From Sphingorhabdus_B sp021741065 (GTDB lineage: Bacteria; Pseudomonadota; Alphaproteobacteria; Sphingomonadales; Sphingomonadaceae): a stretch of DNA of 64,000 nucleotides. Both the position numbers and the translations under genes were made by a program. The stretch lies in the NCBI RefSeq assembly GCF_036721295.1, contig NZ_DAIMLK010000012.1; one strand, given 5' to 3'. The notes beneath the pieces were generated by a model that was not told the DNA's origin, ran no database searches, and saw nothing but the letters and a program-made list of their open reading frames with translations. Below are positions 50,316-59,368 of this stretch, in pieces. How positions within the stretch are numbered: position 1 is the stretch's first letter; every line of letters starts with the position of its first letter.

Positions 50316-50939
50316 TTACGATTTTCGTCTGACGGGCCGCGGATCTTTCCATGTGAACGCGTTTTTCGCGATGGCGCCATTGTAGGTGATATTGTTGAGT
50401 CGAATGGTGGTTCGGTTGTTTTTGGAATCCAGAGCGACCCAACCATTCAACGTCAATCCGCCGGGCGCGCCGGGCTTGTCCACGAATATCATCGTGATGG
50501 TGCCATATTCGGGGCGCTTTGGATCACGGACTTCGACACTGACAACATCATTAGTAGACGTTGGAAGTATCTTGCCAAAACGCGCGAGATCCTGACCGGG
50601 GTCAAGGAGGGCGGCCAGTGGGCTGTTACGAATCGGCCAACGCTGCACTTGCTTTACCTCATAATCCACCATCGTCAGCGCACGACCATCGGCGACAATC
50701 AACAGGGGCACATCCTTCTGATACTCAAAACGCACTTGTCCCGGCCGCTTCAACAGCAACTTGCCGGTCAGCGTCCCGCCGCTCCGGTCTGTCTGCGCAA
50801 AAGTGGCTGACATAGTGCCCACGGCTTTCATATGCTGCACCACCCGCGCCATCTGCTCGGACGAAGACTGCGCAGGGCTAGGCGTCGTTGTCACGAGCGC
50901 AATCGGCGCAAACAAAATGGCATATTTTGAAAAAGTCAT
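50316..50939 (-). CDS. lolA: outer-membrane lipoprotein carrier LolA-like
   Basis: From ATG 50939 the protein is 207 aa, with a signal peptide ending near PSPAQS. The LolA fold appears in MKAVGTMSATFAQTDRSGGT, GKLLLKRPGQVRFEYQKDVP, LIVADGRALTMVDYEVKQVQ and the PLAALLDPGQDL run. LolA ferries lipoproteins through the periplasm. An upstream frame to 50978 lacks a better start. It follows ftsK by 65 bp on the same strand, the usual alphaproteobacterial order. Confidence 0.9.
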   Translation of the reverse strand: MTFSKYAILFAPIALVTTTPSPAQSSSEQMARVVQHMKAVGTMSATFAQTDRSGGTLTGKLLLKRPGQVRFEYQKDVPLLIVADGRALTMVDYEVKQVQRWPIRNSPLAALLDPGQDLARFGKILPTSTNDVVSVEVRDPKRPEYGTITMIFVDKPGAPGGLTLNGWVALDSKNNRTTIRLNNITYNGAIAKNAFTWKDPRPVRRKS

Positions 50940-51004
50940 CTTTGTTTCCTCGGGATGGATTTCTTCAGTCGTTATCAAGACTGCCTTGAACCCCGTCTTA
51001 ACCG

Positions 51005-53329
51005 CTAAACCGGCTCGCCGTTGCGGTCGCGCAGCACTTCACGGCGGCCAATATGGTTCGGCGCGCTGATGAAGCCGTCCTCCTCCATCCGGTCAATCAA
51101 CCGTGCCGCGCTGTTGTAACCGATGCGCAATTGCCGTTGAATCCAACTTGTCGAGGCCTTCTGGCTTTCGAAAACGATCTGGCACGCTTTGCGATACTGC
51201 GAATCTTCTTCGCTGTCGTCGCCGCCCATGCCACCAAAATCGAAACCGCCATCTTCGGGTTCTTCAGTCACCGCTTGGATGTATTCCGGCTGCCCTTGGC
51301 CACGCCAATGGTCGGCAACGCGGCGCACTTCATCGTCAGAAACAAAAGGTCCGTGAATACGCGTCAATCCACGACCACCTGCCATATAGAGCATATCGCC
51401 CTTGCCCAGAAGCTGTTCTGCGCCTTGTTCCCCCAGAATGGTCCGACTGTCGATTTTTGACGTCACATGGAAGGAAATGCGGGTGGGCAGGTTGGCCTTG
51501 ATGACGCCCGTGATAACATCGACCGAGGGGCGCTGCGTTGCCATGATCAGGTGTATCCCAGCTGCTCGTGCCTTTTGCGCCAGGCGCTGGATAAGGAATT
51601 CAACTTCCTTTCCTGCGGTCATCATCAGGTCGGCCAGCTCATCAACGATGATCACAATCTGCGGCATGGGTTCGTACGCGAGGCTCTCTTCTTCATATTG
51701 TGGTTGGCCCGTCATCGGGTCATATCCGATCTGCACCTTGCGGCCCAATGGAGCACCCTTTGCTTTTGCGCCGCGCACCTTTTCGTTGAAGTTGGCAAGG
51801 TTTCGCACGCCAAGCGAGGACATCATCCGATACCGCTCCTCCATCTGCTCAACAGCCCATTTTAGCGCACGGATGGCCTTTGCAGGCTCGGTCACCACAG
51901 GCGACAGCAGATGCGGAATGTCATCATAGCTGCTCAGTTCAAGCATCTTGGGATCGATCATGATCATCCGGCACTGGTCAGGTGTCAGACGATAGAGAAG
52001 CGACAAGATCATGCAGTTCAGGCCAACCGATTTACCCGACCCAGTTGTCCCTGCGACCAGCAGATGTGGCATGGGCGCAAGGTCAGCAATAACAGGATCG
52101 CCAGAGATATTCTTACCCAAGATTATCGGCAACGCGCCCTTTTGCTCGGCAAAAGCGTCCGATCCCACCATTTCCTGAAACACAACGGCCTCCCGGTGCG
52201 CATTGGGAAGCTCGATGCCCATTACAGTTCGCCCAGGTATGGTCGACACGCGCGCGGACAGCGCGGACATGTTGCGCGCGATGTCTTCGGCCAACTGAAT
52301 GACGCGGCTTGATTTAATACCCGCCGCTGGCTCAAGTTCGTACATCGTGACGACAGGGCCAGGCCGAACTGCGACAATCTGTCCCTTTACATGGAAGTCA
52401 TCGAGAACCGACTCCAACAATCGTGCATTGGCCTCCAGCGCCGCCTTGTCGAGTTTTGGCACTAAAATCGAGGATGGCGGATCGAGCAATTCAAGCGATG
52501 GCAAAGTAAAGCTGCCAAAGAAATCACCTTGCCGAGCGCCAGTTGAAAATGCAGCTTTTTTGGGCGCGAGCGTTCGGTCCTCAATCACTGGCGGCTTGCG
52601 TTGGTCTGGTTCCACGGCCTTGCGTGGTGGCTTGGGTTCAACCATTTGCGGCGCAGGCAGATCATCACCCGCTAAGGCTTGGATGCCAGCGTTTGCGCCT
52701 CCAAATTTGGGCATCGTCAGTGTCGGAATACGCAACAATGGCCGTTCTAGCTGAAGCGACCTAATGACCAATGCTACCCCGCCCGCCAAAGCACCAAGGA
52801 TTAAGGACACCCGAAGCAATGTTCCAAAAATACCTGGGATTTGGCTCAAGAGCGCACTAGCAACATTGCCCATCAGCAGGGCAATCAACCCGCCCCATCC
52901 AGCTGGAAGCCCGATATCACTGCCCTGTTGCCAATAGGCCATGCCAAAGCCGATCAGCAGCATGCCAATCAGGCATAATGATAACTGTCGTTTCCATTGT
53001 GGCTGGGGGACATCGCGCCACAAACGTCGCGCAAACACCAGCATCAACGGCAACAAGAAAATCGCTGGTACGCCGAACAGGAAAAGCGCCGCATCTGCAA
53101 CATAGGCACCGCTTTGCCCCATCCAATTGTGCTGCACATCTGCTGCCGCGCTATTGTACGCAGCGTCGCCTGCCGAATAGCTAAGCACAGCTAGGCCGTA
53201 AAAAATGGCGAATAGCCCTAACGCCGCCGCACCAAACAATGCGCCGCTGCGGATCAATGACGCGCGTATCATCTGCCGCCAGTTGGCAAGGTTCGATTTC
53301 GGGCTAAATTTTGAAATGCGCAAGGCCAT
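51005..53329 (-). CDS. ftsK: DNA translocase FtsK
   Basis: This 774-aa protein has four N-terminal membrane segments (residues 25-185), a Pro/Lys-rich linker (QMVEPKPPRKAVEPDQRKPP) that is short compared with E. coli FtsK, and the motor domain with Walker A VAGTTGSGKSVGLNCMIL and Walker B VIIVDELADLMM. The C-terminal gamma winged-helix (TSWIQRQLRIGYNSAARLID) reads KOPS sites. It moves chromosome termini across the septum during division. Confidence 0.97.
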   Translation of the reverse strand: MALRISKFSPKSNLANWRQMIRASLIRSGALFGAAALGLFAIFYGLAVLSYSAGDAAYNSAAADVQHNWMGQSGAYVADAALFLFGVPAIFLLPLMLVFARRLWRDVPQPQWKRQLSLCLIGMLLIGFGMAYWQQGSDIGLPAGWGGLIALLMGNVASALLSQIPGIFGTLLRVSLILGALAGGVALVIRSLQLERPLLRIPTLTMPKFGGANAGIQALAGDDLPAPQMVEPKPPRKAVEPDQRKPPVIEDRTLAPKKAAFSTGARQGDFFGSFTLPSLELLDPPSSILVPKLDKAALEANARLLESVLDDFHVKGQIVAVRPGPVVTMYELEPAAGIKSSRVIQLAEDIARNMSALSARVSTIPGRTVMGIELPNAHREAVVFQEMVGSDAFAEQKGALPIILGKNISGDPVIADLAPMPHLLVAGTTGSGKSVGLNCMILSLLYRLTPDQCRMIMIDPKMLELSSYDDIPHLLSPVVTEPAKAIRALKWAVEQMEERYRMMSSLGVRNLANFNEKVRGAKAKGAPLGRKVQIGYDPMTGQPQYEEESLAYEPMPQIVIIVDELADLMMTAGKEVEFLIQRLAQKARAAGIHLIMATQRPSVDVITGVIKANLPTRISFHVTSKIDSRTILGEQGAEQLLGKGDMLYMAGGRGLTRIHGPFVSDDEVRRVADHWRGQGQPEYIQAVTEEPEDGGFDFGGMGGDDSEEDSQYRKACQIVFESQKASTSWIQRQLRIGYNSAARLIDRMEEDGFISAPNHIGRREVLRDRNGEPV

Positions 53330-53493
53330 GTTAGGAATGCCGATATGTATGAAGTCGCAAAGGACCGAATGCGCCCCTTTTCGGCGTCAGCGGACTCCTC
53401 GTCAAGTATTAGAGGGCAAAAGGCGGCGTGACCGATTTTTTTCGTTCAAAATCCTGCTTTGAATCCCACGCTTTGTTGCGCCATAAGGACATT

Positions 53494-54717
53494 ATGAAAA
53501 ACAAGGTAGATGTAATCATTATTGGTGGCGGCCTCATTGGTCTCACACAAGCTCTGGCGCTCGCATCGCAAGGCATTACGAGCCATGTCATTGACCGCGC
53601 AGACCAGGCCAACATGTTAGAGGCTGGCTTTGACGGCAGGACCTTTGCAATCTCAAGCTCAAGCTATAAATTATTTGAAGTGATGGGCCTTGGTGATGCT
53701 TTGGCTGGAAAAGGCTGCCCCATTGAAAAAATTTGGGTAAGCGACGGGTTAAAATCGGGGTCACTCGATTTCGCGCCAGCGGAAGATGATGGGTTTTTAG
53801 GCCAGATGTTTGAAAGCCGTTATTTGCGCGGTGTGCTTTACAAAGCTGCGCAAGAACATGCGGCCATCCAACTGCACATGCCCGCAAATATCATCGACAA
53901 ATCAAGAGATGCCGGTTCAGTGACGGTGACGCTTGAAGGTGGGAAAGTGTTGACCGCAGACCTGATGATCGTTGCCGAAGGCCGCAAGAGCGAGACCCGC
54001 GAAGAAGCCGGGATCCACATCGCCCATTGGCAATATGACCATCACGCCATTGTCGGCGCGATTTATCATGAACGGCCGCACAACAATATCGCTTATGAAA
54101 TCTTTTACCCCACGGGGCCCTTTGCCGTTCTGCCCATGTTGGATGACGAACGCGGCCGCCACCGTTCGGCGCTTGTCTGGTCCGTTAAATCCAAAGATGC
54201 AGCCGGTTACCTTAAGTTGTCCCCGCGTGGTTATGCCGCTGAACTTGAAAAGGGCATGGGCGGATTATTAGGAAAGGTCGAATTGTCCGCGCCTTTGTCG
54301 TCCTACAAATTGGGTTTTCACCATGCGGCTTCGATTACGGCGGAACGCATGGTGCTAATCGGAGATAGTGCGCACGGCATTCACCCGATTGCGGGTCAGG
54401 GGCTGAATTTGGGCCTGCGCGATGTCGCGGCGTTAACTGAGATACTGGTGGACGGAATGCGTCTTGGCCTGGACTTTGGCGACGCGCAATTGCTTGGCCG
54501 TTATGGCCGTTGGCGCAGTATAGACACGTTGCTAATCGCGGTATCGACCGACGGGCTGAATCGGTTGTTTTCCATACCTGGAAAAACCGCGTCGGCGGTC
54601 CGGCGCTTCGGGATGGCAATGGTGAAGCGTACCGCCCCGGCCAAGGCCTTTTTCATGGCCGAAGCACGGGGGGAAAGCGGCGCGTTGCCCAAAATGCTAC
54701 AGGGTGTAGCAGTCTAA
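53494..54717 (+). CDS. UbiH/UbiF-family FAD-dependent hydroxylase
   Basis: The 407-aa flavoprotein starts (ATG 53494 after AAGGAC) with VDVIIIGGGLIGLTQALALA for FAD. It has FDGRTFAISSSSYKLFEVMG, the ESRYLRGVLYKAA region and GDSAHGIHPIAGQGLNLGLR, the class signature near residue 285. Such enzymes hydroxylate the ubiquinone ring at C5 or C6. Which position is used cannot be told. Upstream codons to 53428 look non-coding. Confidence 0.93.
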   Translation: MKNKVDVIIIGGGLIGLTQALALASQGITSHVIDRADQANMLEAGFDGRTFAISSSSYKLFEVMGLGDALAGKGCPIEKIWVSDGLKSGSLDFAPAEDDGFLGQMFESRYLRGVLYKAAQEHAAIQLHMPANIIDKSRDAGSVTVTLEGGKVLTADLMIVAEGRKSETREEAGIHIAHWQYDHHAIVGAIYHERPHNNIAYEIFYPTGPFAVLPMLDDERGRHRSALVWSVKSKDAAGYLKLSPRGYAAELEKGMGGLLGKVELSAPLSSYKLGFHHAASITAERMVLIGDSAHGIHPIAGQGLNLGLRDVAALTEILVDGMRLGLDFGDAQLLGRYGRWRSIDTLLIAVSTDGLNRLFSIPGKTASAVRRFGMAMVKRTAPAKAFFMAEARGESGALPKMLQGVAV

Positions 54718-54730
54718 AGCCCGGCTACCC

Positions 54731-55390
54731 TTAGGTTATCGGTACTAGGCGAATTTCAACACGACGGTTGGCCGAACGCCCCGCTGCATCCAGATTGCTC
54801 GCCTTTGGCTGGCTTTCGCCATAGCCACGGGTTGCCAAGCGCGCGGATTGCACACCGCGTGACGACAAATAATCGGCAACCGCAGATGCACGGCGCTCTG
54901 ACAATGCCTGATTATAGGCATCAGAGCCGGTAGAATCGGTGTGGCCTAAAACGTCGACATAGGTTTTCTCATATTGAGCCAGTGTCGACGCAACCTGATT
55001 AAGCGTGTCGCGGAAGCCTGCGTCAATATTTGCGCTATCGATACCAAAAGTAATTTCCGATGGCATATCAAGGACAAGATTGTCGCCATCACGAATGACA
55101 TTGATGCCTGTGCCCGCGGTCTGCTGACGCAGCTTTCGTTCTTGCTCGTCCATATAATAGCCAACGCCGGCACCCGCCACTGCGCCAATACCGGCACCCA
55201 AAATCTTTTCGGTGCGATCACGGCGGCCGCCCACCAAGTCACCCAGCAGATAGCCGCCCAATGCCCCGCCAATGCCGCCAATGGCGGCTTTAGAAATTGT
55301 GCGATTCCCCGTTTCCGGATCCGTCACACAGGCCGACAGCGGGAGCATCGCCACAACAAGCCCTATCGTTATCATTTGACTTTTTTTCAT
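54731..55390 (-). CDS. OmpA-family glycine-zipper lipoprotein
   Basis: This 219-aa lipoprotein starts MKKSQMITIGLVVAMLPLSA with Cys21 as lipobox (SACVTD). A glycine-zipper segment follows (AAIGGIGGALGGYLLGDLVG, then ILGAGIGAVAGAGVGYYM), which may enter the membrane. The C-terminal OmpA domain carries VDVLGHTDSTGSDAYNQALS and ARLATRGYGESQPKASN, the peptidoglycan-binding motif. It resembles YfiB/PAL-like proteins. The start follows AAAGGGAA. It converges on the hydroxylase gene with 13 bp between stops. Confidence 0.92.
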   Translation of the reverse strand: MKKSQMITIGLVVAMLPLSACVTDPETGNRTISKAAIGGIGGALGGYLLGDLVGGRRDRTEKILGAGIGAVAGAGVGYYMDEQERKLRQQTAGTGINVIRDGDNLVLDMPSEITFGIDSANIDAGFRDTLNQVASTLAQYEKTYVDVLGHTDSTGSDAYNQALSERRASAVADYLSSRGVQSARLATRGYGESQPKASNLDAAGRSANRRVEIRLVPIT

Positions 55391-55541
55391 GATATTCCCT
55401 TTCAACTAAGAAGTCGCTTAAACAACACAGATGATGAACCTGCGATGATTATTTCAACCAGTGGCGTCATTTCACCATAACGCATTTTTGCGCATTTTGT
55501 TGCCAAAGCCCCATTTTTGACGTTATGGCGCAAACGTCCTT

Positions 55542-56879
55542 ATGGAACCTCTTGACCCTTTCCCGTGGTTTGATGCCGCAACGATATTAGCGCTCATCGC
55601 CTTAAATGGTGTGTTCGCCATGTCGGAACTCGCCATCGTATCAGCACGCACGGCGAAGCTGAAAGCTATGGCAGAGGACGGCAAGCGCGGCGCTTCGGCG
55701 GCGCTCCGTCTTGGACGGGACCCCGGAAAATTTCTGTCGACTGTGCAAATCGGCATAACACTCATCGGCATAATCGCCGGAGCCTACTCAGGATCAACGC
55801 TTGGCGGGCCAGTTGCCGATCGCATTGCCTTATGGGGCGTTGACCGTGAATGGTCGGAAACCTTGGGTTTCGGAATCGTTATCAGCATCACGACATACGC
55901 GTCGCTGGTTGTGGGCGAGCTGGTGCCAAAGCAATTTGCCCTTATCGCGCCTGAACGAATCGCAGTAACCATGGCTGGCCCAATGGAACTGCTAGCGCGA
56001 GTCACCGCTCCCATCGTGTGGACACTCGACAAATCAAGCGCGACCATCTTTCGCGCACTTGGGCTTCGCCGCGACACGCGCGATGCGCTGAGTGCCGAAG
56101 AATTGCGCATGATCTTTGCTGAAGCCACGCATGCAGGCATTATTGAAGAGCATGAGCATAAGGTCATTGCGGGCGTTGTCCGCCTTGCGGACCGTCCGGT
56201 GCGAGAAGTCATGACGCCGCGTACCGATGTGGACCGCATTTCCGCCGATGCGTCCGAAGAAGCGGTGCGCGATTCGCTCTTGAATTCGCTCCATACCCGT
56301 TTACCCGTGACGGGCGACGACGGCGATGACATTATCGGTGTCGTCCAGTCACGCGACATCGTAGCGGCGCAAATCCGTGGCGAAGCGCTAGACATTCGCA
56401 GCCTGATGCGCCGTGCCGAGATTATTCCGGATCAGCTTGATGCCATGGACGCACTGGAGATTTTGCGTTCGTCCGATGTCCCAATGCTTTTGGTACATGA
56501 TGAATATGGCCATTTTGAAGGTATTGTGACCCCTAATGATCTTTTGGCCGCCATTGCAGGCGAATTTGCATCCGACCAAGCACAAGGCAGCGCGCCCAAT
56601 ATTGTGACCCTAGATGACGGATCGATGCTGGTTTCGGGATCGATGTCCGCCGATGCCATGGCAGAGGCTTTATCCATAGATTTGCCAGAAGATCGTGATT
56701 ACGCAACGGCAGCGGGGCATGTTTTGCATATATTGCGGCATTTGCCTTCGGAAGGGGAGGCGTTCACGGATCAAGGCTGGCGCTTTGAAGTTGTTGACAT
56801 GGACGGACGCAAAATTGACAAGCTGCGCGTGCGACTTGCAGAAAAAGCAAGCAGAGAAGACGCAGTTGAGGGCTTGTGA
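55542..56879 (+). CDS. CNNM/CorC-type hemolysin-family transporter protein
   Basis: This 445-aa protein has a DUF21/CNNM membrane domain with about four segments (ATILALIALNGVFAMSELAI; VQIGITLIGIIAGAYSG; YASLVVGELVPKQFALIAPE). Two CBS domains follow (VREVMTPRTDVDRISADAS; DVPMLLVHDEYGHFEGIVTP), then a C-terminal CorC_HlyC domain (DYATAAGHVLHILRHLPSEG). Relatives handle magnesium or cobalt. The DUF21 segments are hydrophobic and basic at their ends, as usual. Confidence 0.93.
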   Translation: MEPLDPFPWFDAATILALIALNGVFAMSELAIVSARTAKLKAMAEDGKRGASAALRLGRDPGKFLSTVQIGITLIGIIAGAYSGSTLGGPVADRIALWGVDREWSETLGFGIVISITTYASLVVGELVPKQFALIAPERIAVTMAGPMELLARVTAPIVWTLDKSSATIFRALGLRRDTRDALSAEELRMIFAEATHAGIIEEHEHKVIAGVVRLADRPVREVMTPRTDVDRISADASEEAVRDSLLNSLHTRLPVTGDDGDDIIGVVQSRDIVAAQIRGEALDIRSLMRRAEIIPDQLDAMDALEILRSSDVPMLLVHDEYGHFEGIVTPNDLLAAIAGEFASDQAQGSAPNIVTLDDGSMLVSGSMSADAMAEALSIDLPEDRDYATAAGHVLHILRHLPSEGEAFTDQGWRFEVVDMDGRKIDKLRVRLAEKASREDAVEGL

Positions 56880-56950
56880 TTGCTTAATCGCTTGGTTAGG
56901 GTAATTACTGACACGGAACACTAAGTCGTTAGAGTCCACAGGATATTGAT

Positions 56951-57730
56951 ATGGCCGATTTCTTTCTCCCTAAGAACAGCAAAGTCCAGAAGGGCACTGT
57001 TCATTCCGCGAAAACCAGCGGCAAGACCAAAAAATTCAATGTCTATCGCTATGATCCCGATAGCGGGGAGAACCCACGTTACGACACATTTGAGGTGGAT
57101 ACCGAAAATTGCGGTCCCATGGTGCTCGATGCGCTGATCAAGATGAAGGGTGAGCAGGATTCATCGCTTACCTTCCGTCGGTCATGCCGAGAAGGCATTT
57201 GTGGGTCGTGTTCAATGAACATCGATGGCAAGAACGGCCTCGCCTGCACGACCGCGATTGAAGACTGCAAAAGCGAAGTTACCATCACCCCGTTGCCGCA
57301 TATGGAAGTCATAAAGGACCTTGTTCCTGACTTCACGCATTTTTACGCGCAATATGCGTCCATCAAACCATGGCTGCAGACGGTAACGCCGGAGCCATCG
57401 GGCAAGGAGCGCCTGCAATCGCCAGAGGACCGCGCCAAGCTTGACGGTCTGTATGAGTGCATCTTGTGCGCCTGTTGCTCGACCAGCTGCCCTTCCTATT
57501 GGTGGAACAGCGACAAGTTTTTGGGGCCTGCCATCTTGCTGCAAGCCTATCGGTGGTTAGCCGATAGCCGGGACGAAATGACAGGTGAGCGTCTCGACGA
57601 GCTGGAAGACCCGTTCCGCCTGTATCGCTGCCACACGATCATGAACTGCGCCAACGCCTGCCCCAAGGGTCTGAACCCAGCAAAAGCTATTGCAGAAACG
57701 AAAAAGATGGTAGCTGAGCGCCACCTGTAA
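56951..57730 (+). CDS. sdhB: succinate dehydrogenase iron-sulfur subunit
   Basis: The 259-aa protein has FNVYRYDPDSGENPRYDTFE and the [2Fe-2S] ferredoxin motif CREGICGSCSMNIDGKNGLAC, and then CILCACCSTSCPSYWWNSD and CHTIMNCANACPKGLNP for the [4Fe-4S] and [3Fe-4S] centres. It links the flavoprotein SdhA to the membrane anchors of complex II. sdhC, sdhD and sdhA are not next to it in this window; upstream is the CorC-like gene, so the operon is split. Confidence 0.97.
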   Translation: MADFFLPKNSKVQKGTVHSAKTSGKTKKFNVYRYDPDSGENPRYDTFEVDTENCGPMVLDALIKMKGEQDSSLTFRRSCREGICGSCSMNIDGKNGLACTTAIEDCKSEVTITPLPHMEVIKDLVPDFTHFYAQYASIKPWLQTVTPEPSGKERLQSPEDRAKLDGLYECILCACCSTSCPSYWWNSDKFLGPAILLQAYRWLADSRDEMTGERLDELEDPFRLYRCHTIMNCANACPKGLNPAKAIAETKKMVAERHL

Positions 57731-57773
57731 GCGTTTCATTTCGCCATAAGGCTCTGATCGTTTAGGATTGCCG

Positions 57774-58226
57774 TTGGATAAACCCGCCTTTGACAGCAGC
57801 CCTGACCCAGATAATCCTGGGTGGCTTAAATGGCAGATGACAGATGCCAGTCGCTACAACGGGACAGTGCTAGGCAAAATGCTAGTGCGGCGGGAAGGAG
57901 CCAATGATGTCCGGTTACGGATGTATCCGGAGCATCGGCATACTAACCTTCAAAACTCTGTGCACGGCGGCGTGACGCTTGGCTTTATCGATGTGGCAAT
58001 GTTCGCAGCTTCGCGTATGTTCGGCCTGATTGAGGCTGGTACCGCCGTAACCTTGGACCTATCGGTGCAGTTCATGGGAGCCGGCGTCATTGAAACACCG
58101 CTTGAAGCAGAGGTTGAGCTACTGAAGGAAACAGGCAGGCTGCTTTTTCTCCGCGGCGTAGTCACGCAAAACGAAGGCCGGATTGCCGCGTTTTCCGGCA
58201 CCATCCGTAAACCTACAAAAAGATGA
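57774..58226 (+). CDS. PaaI-family acyl-CoA thioesterase
   Basis: The product (about 150 aa) is a hotdog-fold protein with HTNLQNSVHGGVTLGFIDVA (the HGG motif after an Asn) and VTLDLSVQFMGAGVIETPLE. These match the PaaI/YigI thioesterase family. It has a TTG start at 57774, six bases behind AGGA; a TTG at 57768 is also in frame. It lies between sdhB and zapE, with a 4-bp overlap onto zapE. The substrate is unknown. Confidence 0.9.
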   Translation: MDKPAFDSSPDPDNPGWLKWQMTDASRYNGTVLGKMLVRREGANDVRLRMYPEHRHTNLQNSVHGGVTLGFIDVAMFAASRMFGLIEAGTAVTLDLSVQFMGAGVIETPLEAEVELLKETGRLLFLRGVVTQNEGRIAAFSGTIRKPTKR

Positions 58227-59347
58227 AGCCACATATGCTTAGCGCCACCGGCAGATATGGCGCACTGGTTGCAGCAGGTGAACTAAGGGCTGATGCCGAC
58301 CAAGCGAGGGCAGTCGCCGCGCTTGCCAAGGTCCAATCAGAGCTGGAGGCAATACCGCCACACGGCAGCAGGATTTGGCAGTTCTTGAGACGAAAGCCAG
58401 AACCGGCGCGAGGCCTCTATCTCTGGGGTGGTGTCGGGCGCGGTAAATCCATGCTGATGGACCTGTTTTTCGACAGCGTACAAATCCAGCATAAGCGCCG
58501 CGTGCATTTCCATGAATTCATGATCGACATTCATGCGCGGCTAAAGGCTGAACGTGTGAAAGAAAAAGGCGACCCGATCCCCCCCATCGTCGCAGCATTG
58601 GCCGCCGAAGCGCGGTTGTTGTGCTTTGATGAAATGGTCGTGAACAATATGGCGGACGCAGCGATCATGTCGCGGCTCTTTTCTGGCCTGATTGCGGCTG
58701 GTGTTACCGTTGTAACCACGTCGAACCGCCACCCTGATGATTTGTATAAGGACGGCCTGAACCGGCAATTGTTTCTGCCCTTCATCGCGCTTGTGAAGGA
58801 GAGCCTTGATATCATCGCGCTGGATGGCCCAACCGATTACCGACGCGATCGGTTGGGGAGCGCTAAAACGTGGCTAATACCAAATGGACCCGATGCCACC
58901 GCGGCGCTGTCGGAAACCTTTTTCAAGATGACCGATTATCCGCCCGAAGACCGCGGGCATGTGCCGACCCTAGAAATGGACCTTGGCGGCGGACGGATGC
59001 TGCATGTACCCAAGTCGCTAAAAGGTGTCGCGGTATTTTCGTTCAAGCGCCTCTGTGCCGAAGCGCGCGGTGCTGCAGATTATCTTGCCATCGCCCGACG
59101 ATTTCACACGGTGATTATGGTCGGCATACCGGTTTTGGGACCTCATAATCGAAATGAAGCCGCGCGCTTTGTTACGTTGATCGATGCGTTCTATGAGTAT
59201 CGCGTGAAGTTTCTGGCGAGCGCAGATGCGGAGCCCGACCATCTTTACCCGCAAGGTGACGGGCGATTTGAATTCGACCGCACCGTATCCCGCCTGATGG
59301 AAATGCAGGCGGAGGATTATCTGGCGGAAGGGCATGGCCCGCGTTAG
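58223..59347 (+). CDS. zapE: cell division protein ZapE (AFG1-like ATPase)
   Basis: This 374-aa P-loop ATPase has Walker A GLYLWGGVGRGKSMLMDLFF near residue 75, RRVHFHEFMIDIHARLK, Walker B LLCFDEMVVNNMADAAIM and TSNRHPDDLYKDGLNRQLFL. It ends with the FDRTVSRLMEMQ region typical of the AFG1 family. ZapE binds the Z-ring and helps late division in E. coli; the mitochondrial homologue is a chaperone of respiratory proteins. Its place near sdhB, mdh and sucD fits the latter, and both roles are open. Confidence 0.94.
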   Translation: MKPHMLSATGRYGALVAAGELRADADQARAVAALAKVQSELEAIPPHGSRIWQFLRRKPEPARGLYLWGGVGRGKSMLMDLFFDSVQIQHKRRVHFHEFMIDIHARLKAERVKEKGDPIPPIVAALAAEARLLCFDEMVVNNMADAAIMSRLFSGLIAAGVTVVTTSNRHPDDLYKDGLNRQLFLPFIALVKESLDIIALDGPTDYRRDRLGSAKTWLIPNGPDATAALSETFFKMTDYPPEDRGHVPTLEMDLGGGRMLHVPKSLKGVAVFSFKRLCAEARGAADYLAIARRFHTVIMVGIPVLGPHNRNEAARFVTLIDAFYEYRVKFLASADAEPDHLYPQGDGRFEFDRTVSRLMEMQAEDYLAEGHGPR

Positions 59348-59368
59348 CATAGCCCATAAGGGAGAGAG